Part shown: positions 25,487 to 34,418 of the stretch, piece by piece
How the letters are laid out: every line of letters begins with the position of its first letter
Numbering within the stretch: the stretch's first letter is position 1
Made by a program: the position numbers and the translations under genes
Source of the DNA: an uncultured Bacilli bacterium
GTDB lineage: Bacteria > Bacillota_I > Bacilli_A > RF39 > UBA660
Length of the DNA: 64,000 nucleotides
Reading direction: 5' to 3'
Assembly: GCA_934096035.1 (NCBI GenBank)
Contig: CAKOKX010000002.1
Location: 119,120 to 183,119 of the forward strand
Notes under the pieces: model-generated
What the model was told of the DNA's origin: nothing
What the model saw: the letters and a program-made list of their open reading frames with translations, nothing else
Database searches by the model: none

Positions 25487-28269
25487 CCTTTTATAACTAT
25501 TACTTTAACAATTTCTAATCCTTCAATATGTCTTTTTACATTATCATTATTTAATGCTTTTTCCTTTATAACATCTTCAGAATCATTTACACTAACTACA
25601 ATTGAACCACGTAACTTACCATTAACTTGAACTCCAATTTCTTTTTCATTTAAAATTGTTTTTGCTTCATCGTATTCTGGCCAAGTACTTTCACAAATTG
25701 GTTTTTGTCTTAAAGCTTCATTTAATTCTTCCGTAATATGCGGAGCCATTGGATTAAGTAATGTTAATAATAATGTATAATCTTTTTTAGTAATATGTTC
25801 ACTTTCTTCATATTTATTAAGTAATATCATTAATGTTGAAACTGCAGTATTATAAGCAATATGACTTAAATCATAAGTAACTTTTTTAATACTTTGATGA
25901 ATAATTGTTTCTAAGTTTTTAGAATATTCATCGCCTTCTACTACTCTATCCTTCAAACGAACAATTCTATCAAGGAATCTTTTACAGCCCTTTAAAGAAT
26001 CAGTTGACCATGGAGCGTCTTGTTCATAATCTCCCATAAATAGTTCGTAAACTCTTAAAGTATCTGCACCAAATTCATTAACAATATCATCTGGATTAAT
26101 AACATTGCCTTTACTCTTACTCATCTTTTCATTATTTGAACCTAATACCATCCCATGACTTACACGAGTCCAAATCATTTCTTTATGAGGAACAAGACCT
26201 ATATTATATAAGAATTGTACCCAAAATCTTGCATAAAGTAAGTGTCTTGCAGTATGTTCCATACCGCCATTATACCAATCAACTCTATTCCAATATTTCA
26301 TGGCATCCATATTAGCAAACTCATGATCATTGTGAGCATCCATAAACCTTAAGAAATACCAACTTGAACCGGCCCAGTTAGGCATTGTATCAGTTTCACG
26401 ACGAGCAGGTCCTCCACATTTTGGACAAGTAGTATTAACCCAATCAGTTATTTTAGCAAGTGGACTTTCACCATCATCAGTTGGTTCATATTCAGCAACA
26501 TCTGGCAAAACTAAAGGTAAATCTTCTTCATTTAAAGGTACCCAACCACAAGTATCGCAATGTACCATAGGTATAGGTTCACCCCAGAATCTTTGTCTTG
26601 AGAAAATCCAATCTCTCATTTTGTAGTTAACTTGAGCTTCACCACATTTATTTTCTTCAAGCCACTTAATCATTTTACTTATTGCTTCTTCTTTACCAAG
26701 ACCGTTTAAGAATTCAGAATTAATATGAACTCCATCACCAACCATCGCTGTATCATTTAAACAATATTCAAATGTTGTTGAATGTAACTTATCATTTACT
26801 TCTTTTAAAATAGTATCTTTATCTACCCATTCAACATCAAATACTTCATCTTCATCAAGGTTTTGTGTTTGTTGATGATTTGAATTAAGTTTAAAGAACA
26901 ATCCAGCACTTTCAATTTCAAAATATTTATCTTTATTATAAGCATAATAATGATGATTAATTTTAAATGTTTCTCTAACAAAAGTTAAATCATCATACCC
27001 TGTTTCTTCTTTTATTTCTCTAACAGCACAATCATAAGCACTTTCATCATTTTTTCTAGTACCACCAATAAATAATCTTCCACCTTTGTCTTTCCAATTA
27101 ATTGTTAAATATTTATCATTAGCTTCATCATAAACAACCGCTACAATACTATCTTTATGAGTTTCGTTTTCATGTATAGTACCTGTAACAGGTTCTAAAA
27201 CTTGTATAATATCTAAACCAAATTTTTTAGCAAATTCATAGTCACGTTCATCATGTGCAGGTACAGCCATAATAGCACCAGTACCATAAGTTGCTAAAAC
27301 ATAATCACTTATCCAAATAGGAATTTCTTTACCATTAACAGGATTTATAGCATAAGCCCCAGTAAATACACCAGTTTTATCCTTATTAAGTTCAGTTCTT
27401 TCCATATCATTTTTTAGTTTACAAGCTTTAATATATTTATTTACATCTTCTCTTTGTTCATCCGTAGTAATTACACTTACTAATTCATGTTCCGGAGCCA
27501 TAACACAATAAGTTGCCCCGAATAATGTATCACATCTTGTAGTAAATACTGTAAATGATTTATCAGCATCCTTAATTTTAAAGTTTACATTTGCTCCGAT
27601 AGATTTACCAATCCAATTAATTTGTCCTAATTTTACTTTTTCAGCAAAATTTGTATCTTTAAGGCCTTCAAGTAAGTCTTCAGAATAATTACTCATTCTA
27701 AGCATCCATTGGCTCTTTTCTTTTTGAACAACTTGAGTACCACATCTTTCACATACTCCACCGGCAGCATCTTCATTTGATAAAACACTCTTACAAGTTG
27801 GACACCAATTTACTGGAACAGTATCTTTATAAGCCATTCCATGTTTATAAAATTGTAAAAATTGCCATTGTGTCCATTTATAATATTCAGGGTCAGTTGT
27901 ACTAAATTCTCTATCCCAATCAAATGAAAAACCTAAATCTTTCATTTGTCTTTTAAAATTTGCAATATTAATTTTTGTTGCTTCTTTTGGATGTATATGA
28001 TTTTTTATTGCATATTGTTCAGCTGGTGCCCCAAAAGCATCCCATCCCATAGGATATAAAACATTATAGCCTTGCATTCTCATCATTCTTGCTATTGCAT
28101 CTTGAGCAGTATAACTTCTAACATGTCCAACATGAAGTCCAGCTCCAGAAGGATAAGGAAACTCAACTAATATATAATAAGGTTTCTTATCACTACCTGT
28201 TATTGCTTTAAAACACCCTTTTTCTTCCCAATATTTTTGCCATTTTTTTTCTATTTCTTTATGATTCAT
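25459..28269 (-). CDS. leuS: Leucyl-tRNA synthetase with Nudix domain inserted in the editing region
   Basis: 936 residues, about 130 longer than typical bacterial LeuRS. HVGH (46-49) and KMSKSKG form the class I active site; two CxxC zinc motifs (CPTCK and CERC near 156-176) and PAHDERDYEFA of the CP1 editing domain are present. Between about 360 and 500 lies an extra domain with an exact Nudix box: G403, E409, R417-E418, E421-E422, G424. After it the editing domain resumes with GDGVHINSEFLNGL. The aminoacylation role is secure. The Nudix part may hydrolyse a nucleotide, or may be structural. Under a Leu T-box. Confidence 0.93.
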   Translation of the reverse strand: MNHKEIEKKWQKYWEEKGCFKAITGSDKKPYYILVEFPYPSGAGLHVGHVRSYTAQDAIARMMRMQGYNVLYPMGWDAFGAPAEQYAIKNHIHPKEATKINIANFKRQMKDLGFSFDWDREFSTTDPEYYKWTQWQFLQFYKHGMAYKDTVPVNWCPTCKSVLSNEDAAGGVCERCGTQVVQKEKSQWMLRMSNYSEDLLEGLKDTNFAEKVKLGQINWIGKSIGANVNFKIKDADKSFTVFTTRCDTLFGATYCVMAPEHELVSVITTDEQREDVNKYIKACKLKNDMERTELNKDKTGVFTGAYAINPVNGKEIPIWISDYVLATYGTGAIMAVPAHDERDYEFAKKFGLDIIQVLEPVTGTIHENETHKDSIVAVVYDEANDKYLTINWKDKGGRLFIGGTRKNDESAYDCAVREIKEETGYDDLTFVRETFKINHHYYAYNKDKYFEIESAGLFFKLNSNHQQTQNLDEDEVFDVEWVDKDTILKEVNDKLHSTTFEYCLNDTAMVGDGVHINSEFLNGLGKEEAISKMIKWLEENKCGEAQVNYKMRDWIFSRQRFWGEPIPMVHCDTCGWVPLNEEDLPLVLPDVAEYEPTDDGESPLAKITDWVNTTCPKCGGPARRETDTMPNWAGSSWYFLRFMDAHNDHEFANMDAMKYWNRVDWYNGGMEHTARHLLYARFWVQFLYNIGLVPHKEMIWTRVSHGMVLGSNNEKMSKSKGNVINPDDIVNEFGADTLRVYELFMGDYEQDAPWSTDSLKGCKRFLDRIVRLKDRVVEGDEYSKNLETIIHQSIKKVTYDLSHIAYNTAVSTLMILLNKYEESEHITKKDYTLLLTLLNPMAPHITEELNEALRQKPICESTWPEYDEAKTILNEKEIGVQVNGKLRGSIVVSVNDSEDVIKEKALNNDNVKRHIEGLEIVKVIVIKGRIVNIVVK

Positions 28270-28660
28270 TTCTACTCCATCCTTTCTTAACTAAAATTCT
28301 TCCAAATATCTCATACAATGCATAAATAAGTCCAAACAGTAACACAAATCCCAGTAACATACTAAATCCTACATTCCAAGGGATTATAGTAACTACCATA
28401 AATACAAATGAAATTATAAATGCATCAATTAAAGATACCATAAAGAATACATAATTTAAAATCATTTTATTAATATCCAATTTAAATTTAGGAATTAAAT
28501 AAGATAATCCCACAAAATCTTCTAATTTTTTATTTTTCTTTTTCTTTTTTTGTTTTTTTATATTTTCATAACCTCTTTTAAAAATCCACAGGAAATTAAC
28601 GAGGAATACTGCTATAAACACAAACAATCCCCATATTAATGTTTCACTTACTTGCTCCAT
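28259..28660 (-). CDS. Small membrane protein co-transcribed with leuS
   Basis: ATG 28660 (MEQVSETLIWGLF) with TTGGAGGG upstream; the longer ORF from 28717 reads into the T-box leader and is rejected. 133 residues: one N-terminal membrane segment, a very basic stretch (KKQKKKKKNKK), then two to three more membrane segments. It overlaps the leuS start by 11 nt, so both respond to the same T-box. Function unknown. Confidence 0.75.
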   Translation of the reverse strand: MEQVSETLIWGLFVFIAVFLVNFLWIFKRGYENIKKQKKKKKNKKLEDFVGLSYLIPKFKLDINKMILNYVFFMVSLIDAFIISFVFMVVTIIPWNVGFSMLLGFVLLFGLIYALYEIFGRILVKKGWSRNES

Positions 28661-28663
28661 AAA

Positions 28664-28857
28664 TCCCTCCAAAATAAAAAGGTCATACCCAAAGGACGAG
28701 TCTCCCCGTGGTACCACCTTAATTGCTTCTTAATAATTGATACGGAAATTACCCCATTTACATCCAAAAGCAAGTTCAATTATTTACTTTATTAGTTCTC
28801 ATCAACCACTAACTTTCTTTAAAAGTAATACAATTTACTACTCTTTTTTCATCTGCA
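28664..28857 (-). promoter_or_regulatory. T-box riboswitch, leucine specifier
   Basis: Minus-strand leader with the T-box core AAGGTGGTACCACGG (28720-28706) and the following GACTCGTCC. Stem I hallmarks AGTGGTTGATGAGAAC are present. The specifier context GAA-CTT-GC has CTT (Leu) at 28774-28772. A competing terminator pairs AAGGTGGTACC with GGGTATGACCTT and ends in TTTTTATTTT. It should read uncharged tRNA-Leu and control the membrane protein gene plus leuS. Confidence 0.92.
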
Positions 28858-28864
28858 TACATGT

Positions 28865-28893
28865 ATTATATTAGATTTCTGCAACATATTCAA
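28865..28893 (-). promoter_or_regulatory. Promoter of the T-box/leuS operon
   Basis: TTGAAT (28893-28888) and TATAAT (28870-28865), 17 bp apart, lying mostly inside the last codons of the upstream GH31 gene. Confidence 0.7.
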
Positions 28894-31279
28894 GTAATTT
28901 TATAAACATTCTTACAAATCTTTTATCTAATTCTTTTATTTTTCTTATTTGAATTCTTTTTTTCTTAATATCTAAATCACTAAATATTATATTAGCTATT
29001 TTTTCTTTAGTTACAGTTTCTATTGGTAAATCAGTAATAATAGAATTAATATCTTCATTTATTATTCTAACAGCATTAATTTCAATATCTTTTCCTTTAC
29101 AATTAATTACTAACTCTTTGGTAGTATCAACATCCAAAACTTCAATAATAAAGTTATTATCCTCTTCATAAGTTTTTATATTATCACTTAATTTATCTTT
29201 ATTAACAAAAACATCTATTAATTCTGGTACTTTAGTATTTCTAAAATTAATTTTATAATCTCTTTTACTTGGAATAACAGTTGTCTTTCCATCAATAGGT
29301 TTTATAGATAATGAATAATTATTTGGCATATAATTAAAATCTATTGAGGTTACCATATAAAATCCATCTTCATACATTTTAGTAATTCCATCATCTTCAT
29401 ATAATTGATATGAATTACTTTCTCCAGGAAATATATTAATTTCCACTTTTTTCGGAGAACTCAAATCATTAATATCATCATTCAAAACAGCCATAGGAAC
29501 AATACTTCCAGCTTTTGCAAACACAGGATACTCATCACGTTTATAAAATGCAACATATCTTTTATCTCCGATAAATTTTTTACCAGACTTAAAATCATAC
29601 CATGTTCCTTTAGGTAAATAAATTCTTTCAATAGATCTATTCATTGTAGTATCACCTTTTTTAGTAATCGGAGCTATAAATAATTCTTTACCAAAATAAT
29701 ATTCATTTCTATAATCTGGTTCATCATATATTTCTGGATTACCATAATAAATAGGTTGAATTAAAGGTCTACCTAATTTACTATAATTACATGCTTCTGT
29801 ATATATATATGGTATTAATCTTTGACGAAGTAATGCATATTCTCTTGCTATAGTATAAGTTTCAACATCCCATGCCCAAGGTTCTCTTTTATAATAAACT
29901 CCTCTTTCAGCACTTAATCTAAATATTGGATTAAAACATGAAAACTGGACATATCTTAAATATAACTCAGGATCTTCAATTCCTCCTTTATAACCTCCAA
30001 CATCATGACTCCACCAAGTAATTCCCTTATTAGCAGCCATACTATTATAAAAAGGTAAAAACTTTAAAGTGTCCCAAGAAACATATGTTTCTCCAGAATA
30101 TAGTATTCCTGCCCTATGTGGTGCTACCAAAGGACTCCTAGTTAAAACCAAAGGTCTATTATTTTTAGTTTTCTCTATATCTTTGTTAAAATAATAACTT
30201 AATGCACTTAATCCTAGCATATCCTTTTTATAATCTAACCAAAAAACATCTATATTTAAGTCTAATAAGACATCAATCACATTTTTGACAAAAGTTTCCA
30301 TAAAAGTTTTATCCAAGACATTAAAAGGTATAACACTTCCATCAGTTACATTAAAGGCATTAGCAAAATTCAAATATTTATCTTCTTCTTTTCTTACACC
30401 TTCAACAGGATCAATATTAAGTCCTACTCTAACCCCCATGTCATGCATTGTATTTACAAATTCATTTGGATTAGGAAACAATTCTTTATTAAAACTAAAA
30501 CCTGATCGATATAAATTATAATTATTTTTATCTTTAATATGCCAAAATTCACTTAATAATAAAACTGATAATGGGATCCCATTTCTTTTAAACATTTTAA
30601 CTAAAGTTTTAGTATCATTGAAATTATAAATTCTTTCTCTATTCCACCATAAACCTAATGCATACTTTGGAATTAATGGAGGATAACCAGTTAATGTAAA
30701 ATAATCTTTTAAACACAAACCAAAATCTCTTTTATACATAAATAAATATAAATCAACTTTGTTAGGATTAGGTTGTACTAAAAAACCATCAACATCTATT
30801 TCCATATTATTTGAGTCATCAAGTAATACAAAACCATCCGTAGAATAAAGTCCTTTATCTAAATTTACTTTTCCTTTATAATTATCTAAACTTACTGCTC
30901 CCCCTTTAAAATTTCTAGCTTCAGCTTGCCCATAAAACCAAATTTTATCAGTATTATTAAGTGTTACTCTCAAGTTATTATCCGGAGCAAACTTAGGTCC
31001 CAAGAATGGTTTATTTTTTAAATATTGAAATGAAAAATAATTAGTTGTTATAGAAATGTATTTTTCATCTTGTTGCACCTTAAATGTTGGAACTCTAAAA
31101 TTTCTATTAGAAACAAGTGTTGTTAAATTGTCAGAAAAATGTCCATCTACACTATATTCCATTCTAATTAAACGTTCACTTAAAACACTAATTCTATAAT
31201 TAGTTCCACGAAAAACTGCTTGTTCTTTAGTTTTTGATTTTGTTAAATCCGGAATAAAACATGTATCTAATTTAGTCAT
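28871..31279 (-). CDS. GH31 alpha-glucosidase-type glycoside hydrolase
   Basis: 802 residues, no signal peptide, so cytosolic. The GH31 catalytic region is clear: PPLIPKYALGLWWNRERIYNF, nucleophile Asp in DVFWLDYKKD (near 350), the acid/base region WWSHDVGGYKGG and FNPIFRLSAERG. A C-terminal beta domain follows (GKELFIAPITKKGD, YLPKGTWYDF). The enzyme releases alpha-linked glucose or a related sugar from imported oligosaccharides; exact specificity is not readable. It is followed by the T-box operon and preceded by trpS on the same strand. Confidence 0.9.
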   Translation of the reverse strand: MTKLDTCFIPDLTKSKTKEQAVFRGTNYRISVLSERLIRMEYSVDGHFSDNLTTLVSNRNFRVPTFKVQQDEKYISITTNYFSFQYLKNKPFLGPKFAPDNNLRVTLNNTDKIWFYGQAEARNFKGGAVSLDNYKGKVNLDKGLYSTDGFVLLDDSNNMEIDVDGFLVQPNPNKVDLYLFMYKRDFGLCLKDYFTLTGYPPLIPKYALGLWWNRERIYNFNDTKTLVKMFKRNGIPLSVLLLSEFWHIKDKNNYNLYRSGFSFNKELFPNPNEFVNTMHDMGVRVGLNIDPVEGVRKEEDKYLNFANAFNVTDGSVIPFNVLDKTFMETFVKNVIDVLLDLNIDVFWLDYKKDMLGLSALSYYFNKDIEKTKNNRPLVLTRSPLVAPHRAGILYSGETYVSWDTLKFLPFYNSMAANKGITWWSHDVGGYKGGIEDPELYLRYVQFSCFNPIFRLSAERGVYYKREPWAWDVETYTIAREYALLRQRLIPYIYTEACNYSKLGRPLIQPIYYGNPEIYDEPDYRNEYYFGKELFIAPITKKGDTTMNRSIERIYLPKGTWYDFKSGKKFIGDKRYVAFYKRDEYPVFAKAGSIVPMAVLNDDINDLSSPKKVEINIFPGESNSYQLYEDDGITKMYEDGFYMVTSIDFNYMPNNYSLSIKPIDGKTTVIPSKRDYKINFRNTKVPELIDVFVNKDKLSDNIKTYEEDNNFIIEVLDVDTTKELVINCKGKDIEINAVRIINEDINSIITDLPIETVTKEKIANIIFSDLDIKKKRIQIRKIKELDKRFVRMFIKLLEYVAEI

Positions 31280-31298
31280 AACAACCCTTCTTTATTTA

Positions 31299-32381
31299 TT
31301 ATTTGTATTTATCAATTGCTTCATTTAAGAAATCATCATTCTTAAAATAATCTATTTTCATAGAACTTTTAACTTTTTCAAGCGTTCTACTTGCTCTTTT
31401 TCTTGCTTCATTTGTACCATTTTCAAGTATTTTTACAACTTCATCTAAATGATTTTCATAATATTTTCTTTTTTCTCTGATTGGTTCTAATACTTCTTGT
31501 AATATATTATTTAAGAATTTCTTAATTACTACATCTCCAAGACCACCAGCTTGATATTTCTTTTTTAATTCATCCAAATTTTTATATTCGGGTAAATATT
31601 TACTAAAATGTTCATCTTTTGCAAACACATCTAAATAAGTAAATACAACATTTCCTTCGATACTACCTGGATCATCGACTCTTATATGGTTCGGATCGGT
31701 ATACATACTCATTACTTTTCTTTTTACCTCTTCTGGAGTATCTGCTAAATAAATTGTATTACCTAATGACTTACTCATTTTAGCTTTTCCATCAATACCA
31801 GGAAGTCTTCTTTCATTTTCTGTTTTGGGTAAATATACTTCAGGCATAACTAAAGTTTCTCCATAAATATTATTAAATGATTTTACTATTTCTCTGGCTT
31901 GTTCTATCATTGGTAATTGATCATCACCAACTGGAACACATGTTGCTTCAAATGCTGTTATATCAGCAGCTTGACTAATCGGATAATTTAAAAATCCTAC
32001 TGGTATGCTTGTTTCAAAACCACGCAACTTAATTTCATTTTTAACCGTAGGGTTTCTTTGTAATCTACTCAAAGTTACTAAATTCATATAATAAAATGTT
32101 AATTCTGTTAACTCACTTATTTCAGATTGTATAAAAATATTTGTTTTACTTGGATCAATTCCCACAGACAAATAATCCAATGCTACTTCAATAACATTAT
32201 TTCTAACTTTACTTGGATTATCAAAATTATCAGTTAGAGCTTGAGCATCAGCAATCATAATATAAACTTCATCAAAATCCCCGCTATTTTGTAAAGCTAC
32301 TCTATTTTTAAGTGAACCAACAAAATGACCTATATGAAGTCTTCCAGTTGGTCTATCACCTGTTAATATAATTTTTTTCAT
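31299..32381 (-). CDS. trpS: Tryptophanyl-tRNA synthetase
   Basis: 360 residues. Class I motifs GDRPTGRLHIGHFVGSL (HIGH) and KMSKS, plus the TrpRS-typical PVGDDQLPMIEQAREI. Charges tRNA-Trp. It has its own promoter and no T-box in the short leader. Confidence 0.95.
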   Translation of the reverse strand: MKKIILTGDRPTGRLHIGHFVGSLKNRVALQNSGDFDEVYIMIADAQALTDNFDNPSKVRNNVIEVALDYLSVGIDPSKTNIFIQSEISELTELTFYYMNLVTLSRLQRNPTVKNEIKLRGFETSIPVGFLNYPISQAADITAFEATCVPVGDDQLPMIEQAREIVKSFNNIYGETLVMPEVYLPKTENERRLPGIDGKAKMSKSLGNTIYLADTPEEVKRKVMSMYTDPNHIRVDDPGSIEGNVVFTYLDVFAKDEHFSKYLPEYKNLDELKKKYQAGGLGDVVIKKFLNNILQEVLEPIREKRKYYENHLDEVVKILENGTNEARKRASRTLEKVKSSMKIDYFKNDDFLNEAIDKYK

Positions 32382-32399
32382 ATTATCACATCCAATATA

Positions 32400-32428
32400 A
32401 TTATATCAACAAGCCATAGATTTATCAA
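32400..32428 (-). promoter_or_regulatory. trpS promoter
   Basis: TTGATA (32428-32423) and TATAAT (32405-32400) separated by 17 bp on the minus strand. Confidence 0.65.
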
Positions 32429-32553
32429 GAAAATTAAATAAACATTCAACAAATTTCATTTTGCTAAAAACAGTTACTTTCTTTATAATTTATATAACTA
32501 TTTTATCTTTATTATTTATTAAAAGATTTTGCCACAAAATCAATCAATTTATC

Positions 32554-32582
32554 TTAAATTATTTGCGTGTATCTGTTATAGT
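32554..32582 (+). promoter_or_regulatory. Promoter of the candidate toxin mRNA
   Basis: Extended -10 TGTTATAGT (TATAGT 32577-32582) with a weak -35 TTAAAT 17 bp upstream. The predicted start is near 32589, giving an mRNA of about 240 nt. Confidence 0.55.
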
Positions 32583-32615
32583 AAACGTTATGGAATATTT
32601 GGTTTCGGATGTCTA

Positions 32616-32654
32616 CCTTCTCTTTCAGGGGCTTTTGGCTTTATGAAAGGAAGG
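32616..32654 (+). promoter_or_regulatory. Hairpin that sequesters the toxin ribosome binding site
   Basis: CCTTC (32616-32620) pairs with GAAGG (32650-32654) and CTTTCA (32622-32627) with TGAAAG (32644-32649), 11 bp with one bulged T. This hides the AAAGGAAGG Shine-Dalgarno of the 34-codon ORF. Its 5' arm overlaps CGGATGTCTACCT (32606-32618), which can pair with AGGTAGACATTCG (32790-32802) in the 3' UTR. Confidence 0.65.
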
Positions 32655-32661
32655 TGATCAT

Positions 32662-32766
32662 ATGAAGCAAAGGAAATATATAATTAAAGTACTTAACAGA
32701 ATATGTATCATTTTAGTGATAATAGTTTTAATAATTATTTCATTTAAAATAGACATCTGCCATTAG
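32662..32766 (+). CDS. Candidate type I toxin, 34-residue hydrophobic peptide
   Basis: ATG 32662 behind AGGAAGGTGATCAT, an unusually strong ribosome site. The peptide has a basic N-terminus (MKQRKYIIK), a single hydrophobic helix (about 14-27, rich in Ile/Leu/Val) and a short polar end (KIDICH). This is the plan of membrane-acting type I toxins such as TxpA, BsrG or Fst, though it is not one I recognise by sequence. The locked ribosome site, the UTR-UTR pairing and an antisense promoter support the call. A small regulatory membrane peptide is the alternative. Confidence 0.65.
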   Translation: MKQRKYIIKVLNRICIILVIIVLIIISFKIDICH

Positions 32767-32848
32767 GCAAATGTCAATCTAAACCAATTAGGTAGACATT
32801 CGATAAATATCAAATGTTCCTTTTTATTTTATGAAGATTTCTCTCCAT
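32741..32848 (-). ncRNA. Candidate antisense antitoxin RNA
   Basis: TTGAAT (32883-32878) and TATAAT (32860-32855) with a 17-bp spacer predict a minus-strand start near 32848. The transcript would cover the toxin 3' UTR and last codons and end at the hairpin GACATTTGCC/GGCAGATGTC (32775-32766 with 32761-32752) followed by TATTTT. That terminator is weak in U, so the 3' end is uncertain. Confidence 0.55.
32796..32830 (+). terminator. Terminator of the toxin mRNA
   Basis: ACATT-C-GATA (32796-32805) pairs with TATC-A-AATGT (32808-32817), one mismatch, followed by CCTTTTTATTTT. Confidence 0.5.
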
Positions 32849-32972
32849 ATATACATTATACTAAAATTTTTTTATAAATTCAATAATATCTGATTTATAT
32901 ACTTTAAAAGTATAAACTTTTGTAAAATTATAAAATATGTTATAATAGACTTATTACAAGGAGATGATTATT

Positions 32973-34349
32973 TTGAAATATGAAACAGATTCAAGAAAAA
33001 TAAAACCAGGGCAAATTTTTGTTGCTATAAAAGGACATACCGTTGATGGACATGATTTTATACAAGATGCTATAAAAAATGGTGCATCAAAAGTTATTGC
33101 AGAACATGAAGTAGATTGTAATATTCCATTAGAAGTAGTATCTAATACAGAAGAATATTTAAGAGAAACTCTAAAAAATGAATATGCTGATAAAATTAAC
33201 AAATTAAAAATAATTGGTTTAACTGGTACCAATGGAAAAACAACTACAGCATACTTAACATATCAATTATTAAATTTATTTAATGAAAAATCTGCTTACA
33301 TTGGAACAATAGGTTTTAAGGCGCCAAACGATGAGATAGAAACAGAAAATACAACACCAGATACATTAACAATTTACTCATTATTGTTACATGCAATTGA
33401 AATTGGTTGTAAAACTGTAGTTATGGAAGTAAGTTCTCATGCTCTATCATTTGAAAGAATATATGGATTACATATAGATATCGCAGCCTTCACAAATCTT
33501 ACTGAAGATCATTTAGATTATCACAAAACAATGGAAAATTATCTAAATGCTAAATTAAAAATATTTGACTATATGAATGAATCTGGAAAGTTAATTGTAA
33601 ATAACGATGATAATGCTAGTAAAGCCTTTGTAAACAAATTTGGTTCTGGAATAAAACTGGGATATAACAATAATGAAAATGATTACAATATTCTAAATGC
33701 CGATATTAATCCAGCTGAAACAAAGATTGAGTTTACATATAAAAATCAAACTTACAATGTAACTACCAATTTAACTAGTAAATTTAATGTCTACAATTAC
33801 ATGACTTCACTTGCTATTTTACATGAATGTGGTTATGAAATCGAAGACATAATTAACAAAACAAAAGAAATCAAAGCCCCAAAAGGAAGATGTGAAACAC
33901 ATAAAGTAAATGGTGGATATGCAGTTATTGATTATGCCCACACACCAGATGCTGTAGAAAAAGTTATAACAGCTTACAACGAACTAAAAAAAGGAAAAGT
34001 TATAACAGTCGTTGGTTGTGGTGGTGATAGAGACCCGATTAAGCGTCCGATTATGGGAGGCATTGCTACAAAACTAAGTGATTACACAATTCTTACCAGT
34101 GATAATCCTCGTACTGAAGATCCAGCTAAAATCATGGAAGACATTTTAAAAGGTGTTGAATCTACAAACTATGAGGTTGAACTAGACAGAAAAACAGCAA
34201 TCAAAAAAGGTATAGAAATGTTACAACCAGAAGATATTTTACTTATATTAGGAAAGGGCCATGAAGATTACCAAATAATTGGTCATACAAAAATTCACTT
34301 AGATGATGCCGAAGAAGTAGAAAATTGGCAAAAAGAACACAATATATAA
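32973..34349 (+). CDS. murE: UDP-MurNAc-tripeptide synthetase, meso-DAP adding
   Basis: TTG start at 32973 (nine nt after AAGGAG); the upstream ATG 32964 abuts the ribosome site. Motifs: GLTGTNGKTTTAYL (ATP loop), EVSSHALSFERI, DYAHTPDAVEKV and DNPRTEDP. The DNPR motif marks the meso-diaminopimelate-adding form rather than the lysine form. Cytosolic step of peptidoglycan precursor synthesis. The promoter has an extended -10 (TGTTATAAT) near 32939-32947. Confidence 0.95.
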   Translation: MKYETDSRKIKPGQIFVAIKGHTVDGHDFIQDAIKNGASKVIAEHEVDCNIPLEVVSNTEEYLRETLKNEYADKINKLKIIGLTGTNGKTTTAYLTYQLLNLFNEKSAYIGTIGFKAPNDEIETENTTPDTLTIYSLLLHAIEIGCKTVVMEVSSHALSFERIYGLHIDIAAFTNLTEDHLDYHKTMENYLNAKLKIFDYMNESGKLIVNNDDNASKAFVNKFGSGIKLGYNNNENDYNILNADINPAETKIEFTYKNQTYNVTTNLTSKFNVYNYMTSLAILHECGYEIEDIINKTKEIKAPKGRCETHKVNGGYAVIDYAHTPDAVEKVITAYNELKKGKVITVVGCGGDRDPIKRPIMGGIATKLSDYTILTSDNPRTEDPAKIMEDILKGVESTNYEVELDRKTAIKKGIEMLQPEDILLILGKGHEDYQIIGHTKIHLDDAEEVENWQKEHNI

Positions 34350-34418
34350 TATCAACCTAAAGTTGATTTACAAATAATCCTCTCGAAATTATAATTTATA
34401 ATGAACGGAGGATTTTTT

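Noticed and set aside
28661..28717. N-terminal extension of the small membrane protein upstream of leuS
   Set aside because: It translates the T-box terminator; the ATG at 28660 has GGAGGG at proper spacing.
32461..32646. 61-residue hydrophobic ORF from TTG upstream of the candidate toxin
   Set aside because: No ribosome site before the TTG, and it spans the toxin promoter and regulated leader; the 34-codon ORF has far better signals.
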